A stretch of 64,000 nucleotides of DNA from Croceicoccus marinus (GTDB lineage Bacteria > Pseudomonadota > Alphaproteobacteria > Sphingomonadales > Sphingomonadaceae), in assembly GCF_001661675.2 (NCBI RefSeq), contig NZ_CP019602.1, positions 186,001-250,000 of the forward strand, in the 5' to 3' direction. Below the pieces are notes generated by a model. It worked only from the letters and a program-made list of their open reading frames with translations, searched no databases and was not told where the DNA came from. The position numbers and the translations under genes were made by a program. This document shows, piece by piece, positions 53,911 through 63,155 of this stretch (positions are counted from its first letter, which is position 1; every line of letters begins with the position of its first letter).

Positions 53911-55026
53911 TCAGCCGTCGCTGCCCAATGCGCGAGTCAGGTCGGCCTGCCAGTCGTCGCTTTCGACATAATCCAGCAGCGAGCGGTTGATCCCTTCGCG
54001 CAGCCGGCTTTGCGGCGGCAAGGCGATGCCGTATTCCTGTCGGCCATAGGTCCCCTGCAGCAGGCGCACATCCTCGGCCATGCCCTGCGTGCGGGCATAG
54101 CGCAGCAGCGGGTCGTCATGGACGAAGGCGTCGATCTCGCCCTCCGACACGGCGGCCATGCCTTCGGACAGCTCCGTGAAGCTGACATCGGGCGCGATGC
54201 CCTTTTCTGCCAGCCATTGTTCCGCCGCCGATCCGCCGATCACGCCGACCTGCTTGTCGGTCAGGTCGGAAGGCCCGGTGATGTCGCCCCCAAGCTGCCC
54301 CGCCGTCAGCGAGGAAGCCAGCATGCCGGTGAAGGTCGAGGTGATGATCAGCGCGGTGAACATCCAGATCAGCGCGACGATCTTGCCCGCCGGGCTGCGC
54401 GGCGCCTTGTCGCCATAGCCCACGGTGGTCATGGTGACGGCGGAAAACCAGAACCCCGAACCCAGGCCGCGAACATCCCTGGGGAACTCTTCCTCGTTAT
54501 GCCGGCGTTCGGCCAGCCAGAACAGCAGGCCCACGAACGCGAGCACGGCAATCAGCGGCAGCAACCCCATCAGGAAGTTCATGCTGAAGAAATTTCCCAG
54601 CAGCGACAGCCAGTTCGGCCCGCGGTCGGGCACGGCGATGCCGAAGCCGGTCGAGTAGAAGGGGTGGGTGAAATCGACCTGCTGTTCGCGGTCGGCGGTG
54701 ATGGTCAGCGCGCCGACGCTGGCGTCGTATTCGCCGCTTTCCAGGCCGCCGATCATGTCGGTCAGTTCGGCCTCGACGAAACGATACTCATAGCCGCTTT
54801 TCGCGGCGACATCGCGCCACAGGTCGATGGCAAGACCGTCCCATTCGCCGTCCGGGCCCTTCATCGCGAAGGGCGGCGCGACGCGGGTGGCGATCGACAT
54901 CGTGCCGCCGCCGGTAGTCGTGGGGGCGGCCCTGGCGCTGTCCTGCGCGCGGGCAGTCGGAGCGCCGAACAGGAAGAGCATTGCCAGGGCGGCGAGGAGG
55001 CGGGCGAACGGGCGCTTCATCGTCAT
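53911..55026 (-). CDS. GluR0-like ligand-gated potassium channel (SBP domain with K+ pore)
   Basis: About 371 residues. A signal peptide (LLAALAMLFLFGAPTARAQD) is followed by a solute-binding type 3 domain, first lobe (STAT-like MSIATRVAPPFAMKGPDGEW, EYDASVGALTITADREQQVD). Then come membrane helix LPLIAVLAFVGLLFWLAERR, pore loop AVTMTTVGYGDKAPRSPAGK with the potassium filter TVGYGD, and helix IVALIWMFTALIITSTFTGM. The second lobe follows (DKQVGVIGGSAAEQWL, EGEIDAFVHDDPLLRY). This order is that of the prokaryotic glutamate-receptor channel GluR0. The ligand is unknown. Three close ATGs (55038, 55026, 55020) leave the exact start open. Confidence 0.88.
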   Translation of the reverse strand: MTMKRPFARLLAALAMLFLFGAPTARAQDSARAAPTTTGGGTMSIATRVAPPFAMKGPDGEWDGLAIDLWRDVAAKSGYEYRFVEAELTDMIGGLESGEYDASVGALTITADREQQVDFTHPFYSTGFGIAVPDRGPNWLSLLGNFFSMNFLMGLLPLIAVLAFVGLLFWLAERRHNEEEFPRDVRGLGSGFWFSAVTMTTVGYGDKAPRSPAGKIVALIWMFTALIITSTFTGMLASSLTAGQLGGDITGPSDLTDKQVGVIGGSAAEQWLAEKGIAPDVSFTELSEGMAAVSEGEIDAFVHDDPLLRYARTQGMAEDVRLLQGTYGRQEYGIALPPQSRLREGINRSLLDYVESDDWQADLTRALGSDG

Positions 55027-55204
55027 GGCCACCAACATGGCGGGGCGGGGACGGAAAGGAAAGCCCCCGCGAATCCGTGCGGGCGGACAGACGTTCATCG
55101 CCTGTTCGCAAGCGCGCTGCCATCCTTGTGCGATCCGGCCTTCGGAGTCATAGAACGGCTTTCGGCAATCGGCCCGGTCCGACAATCCCTTCAGGATACA
55201 CACA

Positions 55205-55336
55205 ATGCTGCGCAAGACCATCATCGCCGCCGCCATGACCGCAAACCTGCTGGCGCTTGGCGCATGCAATACGGTCAAGGGGCTGGGCGAGGATATCAGC
55301 TCGGTCGGCCGCGCGGGCGAGCAAGCGATCAACTGA
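55205..55336 (+). CDS. Entericidin A/B family lipoprotein
   Basis: A 43-residue lipoprotein: MLRKTIIAAAMTANLLALGA then CNTVKGLGEDISSVGRAGEQ, with the lipobox LGAC and the conserved CNTVKGLGEDI of entericidins. AGGAT lies upstream of the ATG. Entericidins are small envelope lipoproteins with an antitoxin/toxin-like role in stationary phase in enterics; the function here is inferred. The gene is monocistronic, between two minus-strand genes. Confidence 0.85.
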   Translation: MLRKTIIAAAMTANLLALGACNTVKGLGEDISSVGRAGEQAIN

Positions 55337-55374
55337 TCGCCCGCCCCGGCAGGGACCAACCCCGCCCGGCCGAG

Positions 55375-57228
55375 CTAGCGGTATTCGTTCCAGCTTTTCG
55401 TCAGCATCACCGCGCAATTGATGATGCCGACCAGTGAATAGGTCTGCGGATAATTGCCCCACAGCTCAAGGCTGTGCGGGTCGATGTCCTCGCTCAGCAT
55501 GCCGGCGCCGGTGCGGCGGTCGAGCATCGCCTCGAACAGTTCGCGCGCTTCCTCGCCGCGGCCGGTATGGTGCAGCGCTTCGATCAGCCAGAAGGTGCAG
55601 ACGTTGAAGGCGGTGTGCGGCAGGCCGAAATCGTCCTCGCTGTCATAGCGCAGCATGTGATCGCCGCGCCGCAGCGCCTTTTCCAGCACCGCCAGCGTCG
55701 AATGGAACTTGGGATCGTCCTTGGCGATGAAGCGCAGGTCGAGCAGCTGCAGCAGGCTGGCGTCGCGCTGGTCGCCGCCGAAGGTGGCCGCGATGGCGCC
55801 CGTCTTCTCGTTCCAGGCCGCCTTCAGGATCGCTTCCTGCACGCGGGAAGCATGGGTCATCCAGTATTCCTCGCGCTCCTTAAGCCCCAGCGCCTGCGCC
55901 GCATGGGCCAGCCGATCCGCCGCCGCCCAGCACATCGCCGCGGAATAGGTGTGGATGTGGGTGGAATTGCGCAGTTCCCACAGCCCGGCATCGGGCGTGG
56001 ACCAGACCTTAAGTGCGCGCTCTCCGACGCGTTCGAGCGAGTGGAAATCCTCGATCCCCGACATGCGCAGCAGCCGCTGATCGGCGAAGGCCTGCGCGGA
56101 GGAGAGGATGATCTGGCCATAGGCGTCGTGCTGCACCTGCCGCCACGCGTCATTGCCCACGCGAACCGGACCCATGCCGCGATAGCCGGCAAGGCCCGCC
56201 GCCTCCCACTCGAGCAATTCGCCATTGCCGCGCACGTCATAGAGCGGCTGGATATGGCCGCCCTGCGCGTTGTCGACGATATTGCGCAGATATTCGAGAT
56301 AGCTTTCCAGCACGTCGAGCGCGCCGATCCGGTTCAGCGCCTGCACCGTGTAATAGGCATCGCGGATCCAGCAATAGCGGTAATCCCAGTTGCGCCCCGA
56401 ATGGGCATGTTCGGGAATGGAAGTCGTCAGGGCGGCGACGATCGCGCCCGTATCCTCATGCTGGCAAAGCTTCAGCCCGATGGCGGCGCGGATGACCGCA
56501 TCCTGCCATTCGAACGGAATGGCGAGGCCGCGGACCCAATGCTGCCATTCGTCGGTTGTGCGGGCGAGCATGTCGCCGATGCCGGTGTCGATAGCCTCGG
56601 AAAAGCTTTCGTCCGGGCCGAAGAAGAAATGCAGGTCCTTTTCCAGGCGGAAGGCGCTTTCCTGCTGCACCAGCCCGACCGGCGCGTCGGTGGTGAGCCG
56701 CATCGCCATTGCGGGCATGCGGAACGAGACATGGCTGGAGCCGAAGCTGCGCTGGGGCGAAGTGTTGCCGTAATCGCAGGCCGGGCGCAGTGCCATCCGC
56801 ATGCGGGGGGAGCCAGAGACGGGCCGGACGATCCGCACGAAGGCGACCGGGCGGTACATACGCCCCTTCCGCTTGAAGCGCGGGCAGAAGTCGTAGACGT
56901 CGAAGGCATTGCCGTCGTCATCGGCGAAGCTGGTCTTCAGGATCGGTGTGTTGCGCAGATAGGACTGCCCGACGACGCGCCCCCCTTCGAGCGCGATCGA
57001 CCAGAAGCCGCGATCCTCGCCGTCCTCCTTGCCGTGATCGACCAGCGAGCAGAACACCGGGTCGCCATCGACCCGCGGCAGGCAGGCCCAGGTAAAGGTC
57101 CCCTCGGTATCGATCAGCGCGGAACATTGGCAATTGCCGATCGGCCACAGGTCGAGGGAAGCCGTCGCTCGCGGCGAAGCGGGCCGGGATTGCGAAACGG
57201 CGGCGGTCACATGATTCGGATCGTTCAT
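55375..57228 (-). CDS. Glycoside hydrolase family 15 protein
   Basis: A 617-residue enzyme. An N-terminal beta domain (LWPIGNCQCSALIDTEGTFT, WACLPRVDGDPVFCSLVD) is followed by an (alpha/alpha)6 catalytic domain: GRNWDYRYCWIRDAYYTVQA, GYRGMGPVRVGNDAWRQVQH, DAGLWELRNSTHIHTYSAAM and LSEDIDPHSLELWGNYPQTY near the end. Members are glucoamylase- or trehalase-like. The substrate cannot be fixed here. Length is normal. Confidence 0.9.
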   Translation of the reverse strand: MNDPNHVTAAVSQSRPASPRATASLDLWPIGNCQCSALIDTEGTFTWACLPRVDGDPVFCSLVDHGKEDGEDRGFWSIALEGGRVVGQSYLRNTPILKTSFADDDGNAFDVYDFCPRFKRKGRMYRPVAFVRIVRPVSGSPRMRMALRPACDYGNTSPQRSFGSSHVSFRMPAMAMRLTTDAPVGLVQQESAFRLEKDLHFFFGPDESFSEAIDTGIGDMLARTTDEWQHWVRGLAIPFEWQDAVIRAAIGLKLCQHEDTGAIVAALTTSIPEHAHSGRNWDYRYCWIRDAYYTVQALNRIGALDVLESYLEYLRNIVDNAQGGHIQPLYDVRGNGELLEWEAAGLAGYRGMGPVRVGNDAWRQVQHDAYGQIILSSAQAFADQRLLRMSGIEDFHSLERVGERALKVWSTPDAGLWELRNSTHIHTYSAAMCWAAADRLAHAAQALGLKEREEYWMTHASRVQEAILKAAWNEKTGAIAATFGGDQRDASLLQLLDLRFIAKDDPKFHSTLAVLEKALRRGDHMLRYDSEDDFGLPHTAFNVCTFWLIEALHHTGRGEEARELFEAMLDRRTGAGMLSEDIDPHSLELWGNYPQTYSLVGIINCAVMLTKSWNEYR

Positions 57229-57333
57229 CCCGGCGGTTTCTAACCTTCAGAATGCTGCTGTGAAGGGCAAAGCTAGGGAATGTTAAGGGCGGGCGTCTCG
57301 ACAGCGTGGAAAAACCGTAGCAATCAGCCGCCT

Positions 57334-58920
57334 ATGACAGAAACGACAGCAAGCGCCCCCGTGCACGAAAAGGCCATTCGCAGAGGCGACAGTTTCACCG
57401 ACCTGCTGCTGTCCTGGCGGCTGTGGTGGCGGCATTCGGTATGCGCCAGTGTTAATCAGGCCGACGTGATCGAGCAGCGGCGCGAGGAAGCCGTGATTTC
57501 GGCCCGCTATCTGTTCATGCTGGCGATGTCGGCGGGGATCGCGGTGCTGGGCCTGCTGCTGTCCTCTCCGGCCGTGGTGATCGGCGCGATGCTGCTGTCG
57601 CCGTTGATGGGTCCAATCATCGGGCTGGGTTTCAGCCTGGCGACGGGCGATTTCGGCTGGCTCCGCAAGTCCGCCAAGGCGCTGGCGATCGGGACGGTGA
57701 TCTCGATCGGCTTTACCGCGCTGATCGTGGCGCTGTCGCCGATCCAGACCGTGACCGAGGAGATCGCGGCGCGCACGCGGCCCAATCTGTTCGACCTGTT
57801 CGTGGCGCTGTTCTCGGCACTGGCGGGAGCCTATGCGATGATCCGCGGGCGCGAGGGTACGGTCGTCGGCGTGGCGATCGCCACCGCCCTGATGCCGCCG
57901 CTGGCCGTCGTCGGGTTCGGTCTTGCCACCTTCAACTGGACGGTGTTTTCGGGCGCGCTGCTGCTGTATGTCACCAACCTCATCACCATCGCGCTGACCG
58001 CGACCGTGATGGCGCGGCTCTACGGTTTCCGGACCAATCTGACGCATAACCAGACGCGGTTTCAGGACATCATCGTGATTGCCGCCTTCATGGGGCTGGC
58101 CGTACCGCTGGGGCTGTCACTCAACCAGATCCGCAAGGAAGCGCTGTTCAGTCGCCAGACGAGTGCGGCAATATCCGACAATTTTCCCGATAACGCCCGC
58201 GTATCGTCGATCGAAATCGAATTTGAAGGGCAGCCGGTCGGCGTGGTCGCCACCGTACTGACGCCCGAGATCGCGCCGCGCGCGCAGGAACTGGTGCAGC
58301 GGCGGCTGGCGCGCTTCCTGGGCGAGCCGGTGGCCGTGTCGATCGAGCAGTTCAAGGTCGGCACCAGCGCCACCGCCGCCGAGGAAGCGCAGCTGGCGGC
58401 GGCGCGGGCGCAGGCGCAGGAAGCGACCGACCGCGAGATCCGCGACCTGGTCGAGCTTCTGGCGCTGGTCGCCGGGGTGGCGGAGGACGATGTGCTGGTC
58501 GATCGCGACAATCGCCGCGCTCTGGTCAATGCCGCCCCGCTGGATGGCGCGGAACTGCTCGCCTATCGCGAGCTTGAGCAGCGGATCGCGCGGCGCGTGC
58601 CCGACTGGTCGATCACGCTGGTCCCGCCGGCCCGCACACTGCCCGAGATCACCGTGACCGAAGATGGGCCCGACGCCGAAGGGCAGCGTTCGATCGAGCT
58701 GGTCGAATGGGCAGGAACGCGCATCGCCGCGCCCATCGAAGTGACGGGTAGCGACGACGATGTGCTGCAGGTGCGGCGTCTTCTGGCCGCGAACGGGCTG
58801 GCTACGGTTCCGAAGGAGGGCGGCTCGCCGGGCCGCGTCCGCCTGCGCTGGGCGCCACCCGATACGCCGGCGGTGGACCTTCCGCGCGAGGAGGACGTAG
58901 AGCCCCGCGAAACGCCGTAA
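57334..58920 (+). CDS. DUF389 membrane protein (TIGR00341-type)
   Basis: A 528-residue protein. The DUF389 membrane domain (about 60-260) reads ISARYLFMLAMSAGIAVLGL, PAVVIGAMLLSPLMGPIIGL, VGVAIATALMPPLAVVGFGL. A long soluble C-terminal part (about 290-528) is acidic and rich in Ala and Glu, with coiled-coil tendency at AEEAQLAAARAQAQEATDRE. Function unknown. The ATG at 57334 (MTETTASAP) is used; the frame upstream is open without family character. It is divergent from the GH15 gene. Confidence 0.85.
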   Translation: MTETTASAPVHEKAIRRGDSFTDLLLSWRLWWRHSVCASVNQADVIEQRREEAVISARYLFMLAMSAGIAVLGLLLSSPAVVIGAMLLSPLMGPIIGLGFSLATGDFGWLRKSAKALAIGTVISIGFTALIVALSPIQTVTEEIAARTRPNLFDLFVALFSALAGAYAMIRGREGTVVGVAIATALMPPLAVVGFGLATFNWTVFSGALLLYVTNLITIALTATVMARLYGFRTNLTHNQTRFQDIIVIAAFMGLAVPLGLSLNQIRKEALFSRQTSAAISDNFPDNARVSSIEIEFEGQPVGVVATVLTPEIAPRAQELVQRRLARFLGEPVAVSIEQFKVGTSATAAEEAQLAAARAQAQEATDREIRDLVELLALVAGVAEDDVLVDRDNRRALVNAAPLDGAELLAYRELEQRIARRVPDWSITLVPPARTLPEITVTEDGPDAEGQRSIELVEWAGTRIAAPIEVTGSDDDVLQVRRLLAANGLATVPKEGGSPGRVRLRWAPPDTPAVDLPREEDVEPRETP

Positions 58921-58928
58921 GCGTTCGT

Positions 58929-58957
58929 TCGGGCCGCCCGGCGGGCAAGCGGCCCGA
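58929..58957. terminator. Hairpin between convergent DUF389 and acyl-AMP ligase genes
   Basis: TCGGGCCGC pairs with GCGGCCCGA around an 11-base loop, 8 bases after the DUF389 stop. There is no T-run, so termination would be weak or factor-aided, but the position between convergent genes is typical. Confidence 0.5.
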
Positions 58958-58962
58958 CCCGT

Positions 58963-60753
58963 TCAGGCGGCCAGCTGGTAGGGTTCGATCTCGCCCGCCA
59001 GATAGAGCTTCTTTGCCTTTGCGCGGCTGAGCTTGCCCGAGCTGGTGCGCGGCAGGGTGCGCGGCGGGACCAGTTCGACGACGCAGTTCATCCCGGTGAT
59101 GGCGCGGACCTTGTCGCGGATCTCGTCATGAAGGCGTACGCGCTCGACCGGGTCGGAAACGCGGCAATGCACCAGCACGGCGGGCACTTCCTCGCCATTG
59201 TCGGCCTGGATCGCGAAGGCGGCGATGTCGCCCTGGTGGAAACCGGGAAGCTGTTCCACCGCCCATTCGATGTCCTGCGGCCAATGGTTCTTGCCATTGA
59301 TGATGATCATGTCCTTGGCGCGGCCGACGATGAACAGATAGCCGTTCACCATGTATCCCATGTCGCCGGTATCCAGCCATGCGCCCTTGCCGTCGTCGCC
59401 GGGGACCAGGCATGCCTCGGTCGCCTCGGGGTCGCGGAAATAGCTGTGCATCACGCTGGGGCCGCGGCACCAGACCTTGCCGATCATGTGGTCGCCCAGC
59501 TTGTGCCCGTCCTCGCCGCAGATCACGACTTCCATGTCGCGCACGGCCTTGCCGCAATTGACGATGGCGCGGTAGCGGGCCGGGCGCGACAGGTCGCGCG
59601 GCACGCCCGACAGGCGCTCTTCCTCGACCAGTTCGACCTTGATGCCTTCGCCGGGCGGCATGATGGTGACGGCCAGCGTCGCTTCGGCCAGGCCATAGCT
59701 GGGCGTGAAGGCATTGGCCTTGAACCCGGCGTCGGCAAAGGCATCGACGAAGTTCTGCATCACGTCGGGCCGGATCATGTCCGCGCCATTGCCCGCCAGC
59801 CGCCAGCGCGAGAGGTCGAAGCGTTCGGCCACGTTCGACTGGCTGGAAATGCGGCGCGCGCAGATGTCATAGCCGAAGGTCGGCGAATAGCTGATCGAAT
59901 TGCCCTCGTTGCGGCTGATCAGGTCGAGCCATGCGAGCGGGCGGCGGGCAAAATCCTCGGTCTTGAGATAGTCGCCCGAGACCTGGTTCGCGATCAGCGA
60001 CAGGAAGCAGCCGACGAGACCCATGTCGTGATACCACGGCAGCCAGCTGATGCAGCGGTCGTTGGGCCCCACGGCCATGCCGTGCGAGTGCCCCGCAAGA
60101 TTGTTCAGCAGCGCCTTGTGCGTGACGGCCACGCCGTGCGGGAAACGGGTCGAGCCGCTGGAATATTGCAGATAGCAGATGTCGTCGCTCGACACTTCGG
60201 GCAGCGCGACCTCTGCCGCTTCGCGCGCTGCGAAGCTGGTCCAGTCGATTCCCTGGCACCCTTGCCGCGCACAGGCGGCTTCGGCCATGGTGGCGATCTC
60301 GGCGGGATAGAACAGCACCTTGGGATCGGAACTGGCGAGCTGTACCGCCAGCTGGTCGATATAGCTTTCCTTGCCGCCGAAGCTGGTGGGCAGCGGAAGC
60401 GGCACCGGCCATGCCCCGGCATAGACCGCCCCACAGAACAGCGCCGCGAAATCGGTGCCGGTCTCGGCGATCAGCGCGATGCGGTCGCCGGGCTCGATCC
60501 CGGCGGCGATCAGGCGCCACGCGGCCCTGACCGCATCATCGCGCAATTCCGCGAACGGATAGGCCCGCACCAGCCGGCCGCGCGCATCGTGGAAGTTCAG
60601 CCCGCGCTTGCCGCGCGCGGCATAATCCAGCGCCTCGGCAAAGGTGCCGAAATCGGCGAAGCGGCGTTCGAGTGCGTCTTCGTTCGGTGTGGGGACGAGA
60701 TCCTCGGCCCGTTCGGGGGTCTGCGTCATGATAGTGTTGCTTTTCCCGTTCAT
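58963..60753 (-). CDS. Fatty-acyl-AMP ligase (FAAL) family protein
   Basis: A 596-residue adenylate-forming enzyme. The ATP motif is YLQYSSGSTRFPHGVAVTHK; others are ISWLPWYHDMGLVGCFLSLI, FTPSYGLAEATLAVTIM and YLFIVGRAKDMIIINGKNHW, the last being the FAAL form of the hinge region. The C-terminus (TLPRTSSGKLSRAKAKKLYL) has the catalytic lysine. FAALs activate fatty acids for transfer to carrier proteins, but no carrier or polyketide gene is near. ATG 60753 gives the longest form; ATG 60729 is also possible. It is convergent with DUF389. Confidence 0.88.
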   Translation of the reverse strand: MNGKSNTIMTQTPERAEDLVPTPNEDALERRFADFGTFAEALDYAARGKRGLNFHDARGRLVRAYPFAELRDDAVRAAWRLIAAGIEPGDRIALIAETGTDFAALFCGAVYAGAWPVPLPLPTSFGGKESYIDQLAVQLASSDPKVLFYPAEIATMAEAACARQGCQGIDWTSFAAREAAEVALPEVSSDDICYLQYSSGSTRFPHGVAVTHKALLNNLAGHSHGMAVGPNDRCISWLPWYHDMGLVGCFLSLIANQVSGDYLKTEDFARRPLAWLDLISRNEGNSISYSPTFGYDICARRISSQSNVAERFDLSRWRLAGNGADMIRPDVMQNFVDAFADAGFKANAFTPSYGLAEATLAVTIMPPGEGIKVELVEEERLSGVPRDLSRPARYRAIVNCGKAVRDMEVVICGEDGHKLGDHMIGKVWCRGPSVMHSYFRDPEATEACLVPGDDGKGAWLDTGDMGYMVNGYLFIVGRAKDMIIINGKNHWPQDIEWAVEQLPGFHQGDIAAFAIQADNGEEVPAVLVHCRVSDPVERVRLHDEIRDKVRAITGMNCVVELVPPRTLPRTSSGKLSRAKAKKLYLAGEIEPYQLAA

Positions 60754-61018
60754 GCAAAATGTCCGGCAAGCCCGCGGCCTGATCGGAGTGAAGTCCGCTG
60801 CCTAGCGGATCGGGGGCTGAATGCCGAATGAAGCACCACCGCTGCACGCCGTGCGGCAACGGTCCGGTGCGCATCGACTGCTGAACGACGCGTCGAAAGC
60901 GGCATGCTTCGTCCTGCTCCCTATCTGCGCAACCCGTGACAGCCTGACATTAACCTCTTGTCGACCTGGATCGCGGGCCGTTCCCATTGTTACGGGAGTG
61001 TGGCACGATTAAGGCGGT

Positions 61019-61600
61019 ATGACAGAGGATGCGGGCCCTTATCCACGAACTAATCGCCGCGCAAGGGTGGTGAAGCCGCTCGATCCGGCGCGGCTGGAGG
61101 AGCTGGCGCTGCATTATGTCGCGCGATTCGCGACGACGGCGAAGGGGCTGGAGCGCTATTGCCGGCGCAAGCTGCGCGAGCGCGGCTGGAACGATGACGA
61201 GCCGCAGCCCGATATTGCTGCGCTGGTCGAACGCTTCGTCCGCAGCGGATATGTCAATGACGAGGAATATGCCCGCGTGCGGCAGGGCGGGCTGCTGCGG
61301 CGCGGCTATGGCGCGCGGCGCATCCATGCCGCGCTGGACGCGGCGGGCGTGGCGCCCGACGACCGGCACGAGGTCGCGGACGGCGAGGCGCGGCAGGCGG
61401 CGCTGCGCCTGGCGCGCAAGCGGCGGTTCGGTCCGTTCGGCCCCGATGGCGTGCCGCCCGGCGACAGGGCGCTGCGCGAAAAGCAGATCGCCGCGATGAT
61501 CCGCGCGGGCCATCCACTGGACAGCGCGCGCGAATTGGTCGATGCGGCGGATCGGCAATCCGCGCTCGCCTGGGCGGGCATGATGGACGAGGATTTCTGA
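61019..61600 (+). CDS. recX: Regulatory protein RecX
   Basis: A 193-residue protein of the RecX family, a modulator of RecA. Helical repeats are seen in ALHYVARFATTAKGLERYCR, LVERFVRSGYVNDEEYARVR and RRIHAALDAAGVAPDDRHEV. No recA is in the window. Its stop codon abuts the start of the DUF192 gene. Confidence 0.85.
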   Translation: MTEDAGPYPRTNRRARVVKPLDPARLEELALHYVARFATTAKGLERYCRRKLRERGWNDDEPQPDIAALVERFVRSGYVNDEEYARVRQGGLLRRGYGARRIHAALDAAGVAPDDRHEVADGEARQAALRLARKRRFGPFGPDGVPPGDRALREKQIAAMIRAGHPLDSARELVDAADRQSALAWAGMMDEDF

Positions 61601-62122
61601 ATGTCGCTTCGCACCGGGATTATCGCGCTTTCGCTGGCGCTGGGCGCGTCGGCCTGCACCCAGGCGGAGACCCCTGCCAGCACGGCCGTCGCCGAAACGG
61701 CCGCGGTCCACCCCGAATCGGGTTTGCCGATCGTGCCGCTGACCATCACCAGCGGCGGCAGGGACATCGATTTCCAGGTCGAATACACGACCACGCCGCA
61801 GGCCGAGATGAAGGGGCTGATGTTCCGCACGGAACTGGGCCCGAACGAGGGCATGATCTTTCCCAACAAGATCATGAACCCCGGCTCTCCGCCCGCGCCG
61901 CGCAGCTTCTACATGAAGAACACGGTGATCCCGCTGGACCTGATCTTCATCGCGCCCGATTCGACGATCGAGAGCATTGCCGCGAACGCGGTTCCCTATT
62001 CGCTCGATTCCATCGAATCGCAGGGTCCGGTGATCGCGGTGCTGGAAATCGCGGGCGGACGCGCCGCGGAACTGGGGCTGAAACCCGGCGACAGCGTGGT
62101 GTGGAGCGAGCCTGCCGGCTGA
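61601..62122 (+). CDS. DUF192-domain lipoprotein
   Basis: A 173-residue protein with lipoprotein signal (IALSLALGASACTQAE) and the DUF192 domain: FQVEYTTTPQAEMKGLMFRT, GMIFPNKIMN, SFYMKNTVIPLDLIFIAPDS. Function unknown. It starts on the base after the recX stop, so the two are coupled. Confidence 0.88.
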   Translation: MSLRTGIIALSLALGASACTQAETPASTAVAETAAVHPESGLPIVPLTITSGGRDIDFQVEYTTTPQAEMKGLMFRTELGPNEGMIFPNKIMNPGSPPAPRSFYMKNTVIPLDLIFIAPDSTIESIAANAVPYSLDSIESQGPVIAVLEIAGGRAAELGLKPGDSVVWSEPAG

Positions 62123-62199
62123 TCGGTGGGCGGTTTACGGTGCAGCCCCGCGCTTCGGGCGTTGCGGTGCGCAGCGGCCCGCGCTAACGGAATGGCGCG

Positions 62200-62598
62200 A
62201 TGAACATTCTCATGAAGATCTTCACCTGGTGGGACGGCGCCACCATCGGCACCCTGATCGATAGCTGGCGTCATGGCGAGGAAGTCGGCCAGGACGCGCA
62301 GGGCAATCGCTATTTCCGCGGGCGCAAGAAAAATGCCCAGGGGAACGAGCGGCGCTGGGTGATCTATTCGGGGTCGAACGATGCCAGCCGCGTGCCTGCC
62401 GAATGGCATGGCTGGCTGCACGGGTCGGGCGATGACGTGCCCGAAAGCAACCTTCCACCGCCGCGCATCTGGGAAGTGGATTATACGCCGAACGCCACCG
62501 GCACGATGGGCGCCTATCGTCCGTCGGGCGCGCTGGAAAAGGGCGGCGTGCGCGCCCGCGCGACCGGCGATTACGAAGCCTGGTCGCCGGACCAGTGA
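62200..62598 (+). CDS. NADH:ubiquinone oxidoreductase subunit NDUFA12
   Basis: A 132-residue accessory subunit of complex I found in alphaproteobacteria and mitochondria. FTWWDGATIGTLIDSWRHGE, DAQGNRYFRGRK, ERRWVIYSGSNDASRVPAEW and HGWLHGSGDDVPE are diagnostic. It overlaps the DUF2155 gene by 4 bases. Confidence 0.93.
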   Translation: MNILMKIFTWWDGATIGTLIDSWRHGEEVGQDAQGNRYFRGRKKNAQGNERRWVIYSGSNDASRVPAEWHGWLHGSGDDVPESNLPPPRIWEVDYTPNATGTMGAYRPSGALEKGGVRARATGDYEAWSPDQ

Positions 62599-63155
62599 TT
62601 TCCGTGCGTTCGCTGGCCGCCGCCGCCAGCCTGATGGCGCTGGCGGCATGCGGCATGTTCGGCGAGGATGAGGCTGCGCCCCCTGCCGAGGAGACGAGTG
62701 GTTCTGCCGAGGAAGCGCCCGCCATCGCCGCGCAGGCCGAGAACGAGACGATCGCAGCCGATGAAGACGAGGCAGAGGGCGAGGACGTTCCCCAAGGCAC
62801 GCCGATGGAAGAGCGTGTCGCCACGCTGGGCCTGCTGAACAAGCGCAACAATCTGACGGTCGACGTCGAACTGAAGCCGGGTGAAGAGACGATCGTCGAC
62901 GACGTGCTGATCCGGCTGGCAAGCTGCGAGCGCCGCCCGCCATGGGATCCCGATCCCGAGACAGGCGCCTTCGTGCAGGTCGCGGTGCGCGATCCGGGGC
63001 GGGGCGAGGACGCGGGTTTCCGGCGGATCTTCTCGGGCTGGCTGTTCCTGAACAGCCCTTCGCTCAACGTGGTCGAGCACCCGATCTATGACGTCTGGGT
63101 CAAGGACTGCGCGATGAGCTTCCCCGGCGAGGAAGCACCCGAAGACAGCGAGTGA
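62595..63155 (+). CDS. DUF2155-domain lipoprotein
   Basis: A 186-residue protein starting with GTG 62595, with signal and lipobox LAACGMFG, then an acidic stretch. The DUF2155 part shows LGLLNKRNNLTVDVELKPGE, IRLASCERRPPWDPDPETGA and FRRIFSGWLFLNSPSLNVVE with HPIYDVWVKDC. Function unknown; the family lies next to ndufA12 and aat in many sphingomonads. Its last 70 bases overlap the 3' end of aat on the opposite strand. Confidence 0.85.
   Translation: MISVRSLAAAASLMALAACGMFGEDEAAPPAEETSGSAEEAPAIAAQAENETIAADEDEAEGEDVPQGTPMEERVATLGLLNKRNNLTVDVELKPGEETIVDDVLIRLASCERRPPWDPDPETGAFVQVAVRDPGRGEDAGFRRIFSGWLFLNSPSLNVVEHPIYDVWVKDCAMSFPGEEAPEDSE

Noticed and set aside
55474..57243. Open frame of 589 codons opposite the GH15 gene
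   Set aside because: Shadow frame; the GH15 protein has diagnostic motifs along its length.
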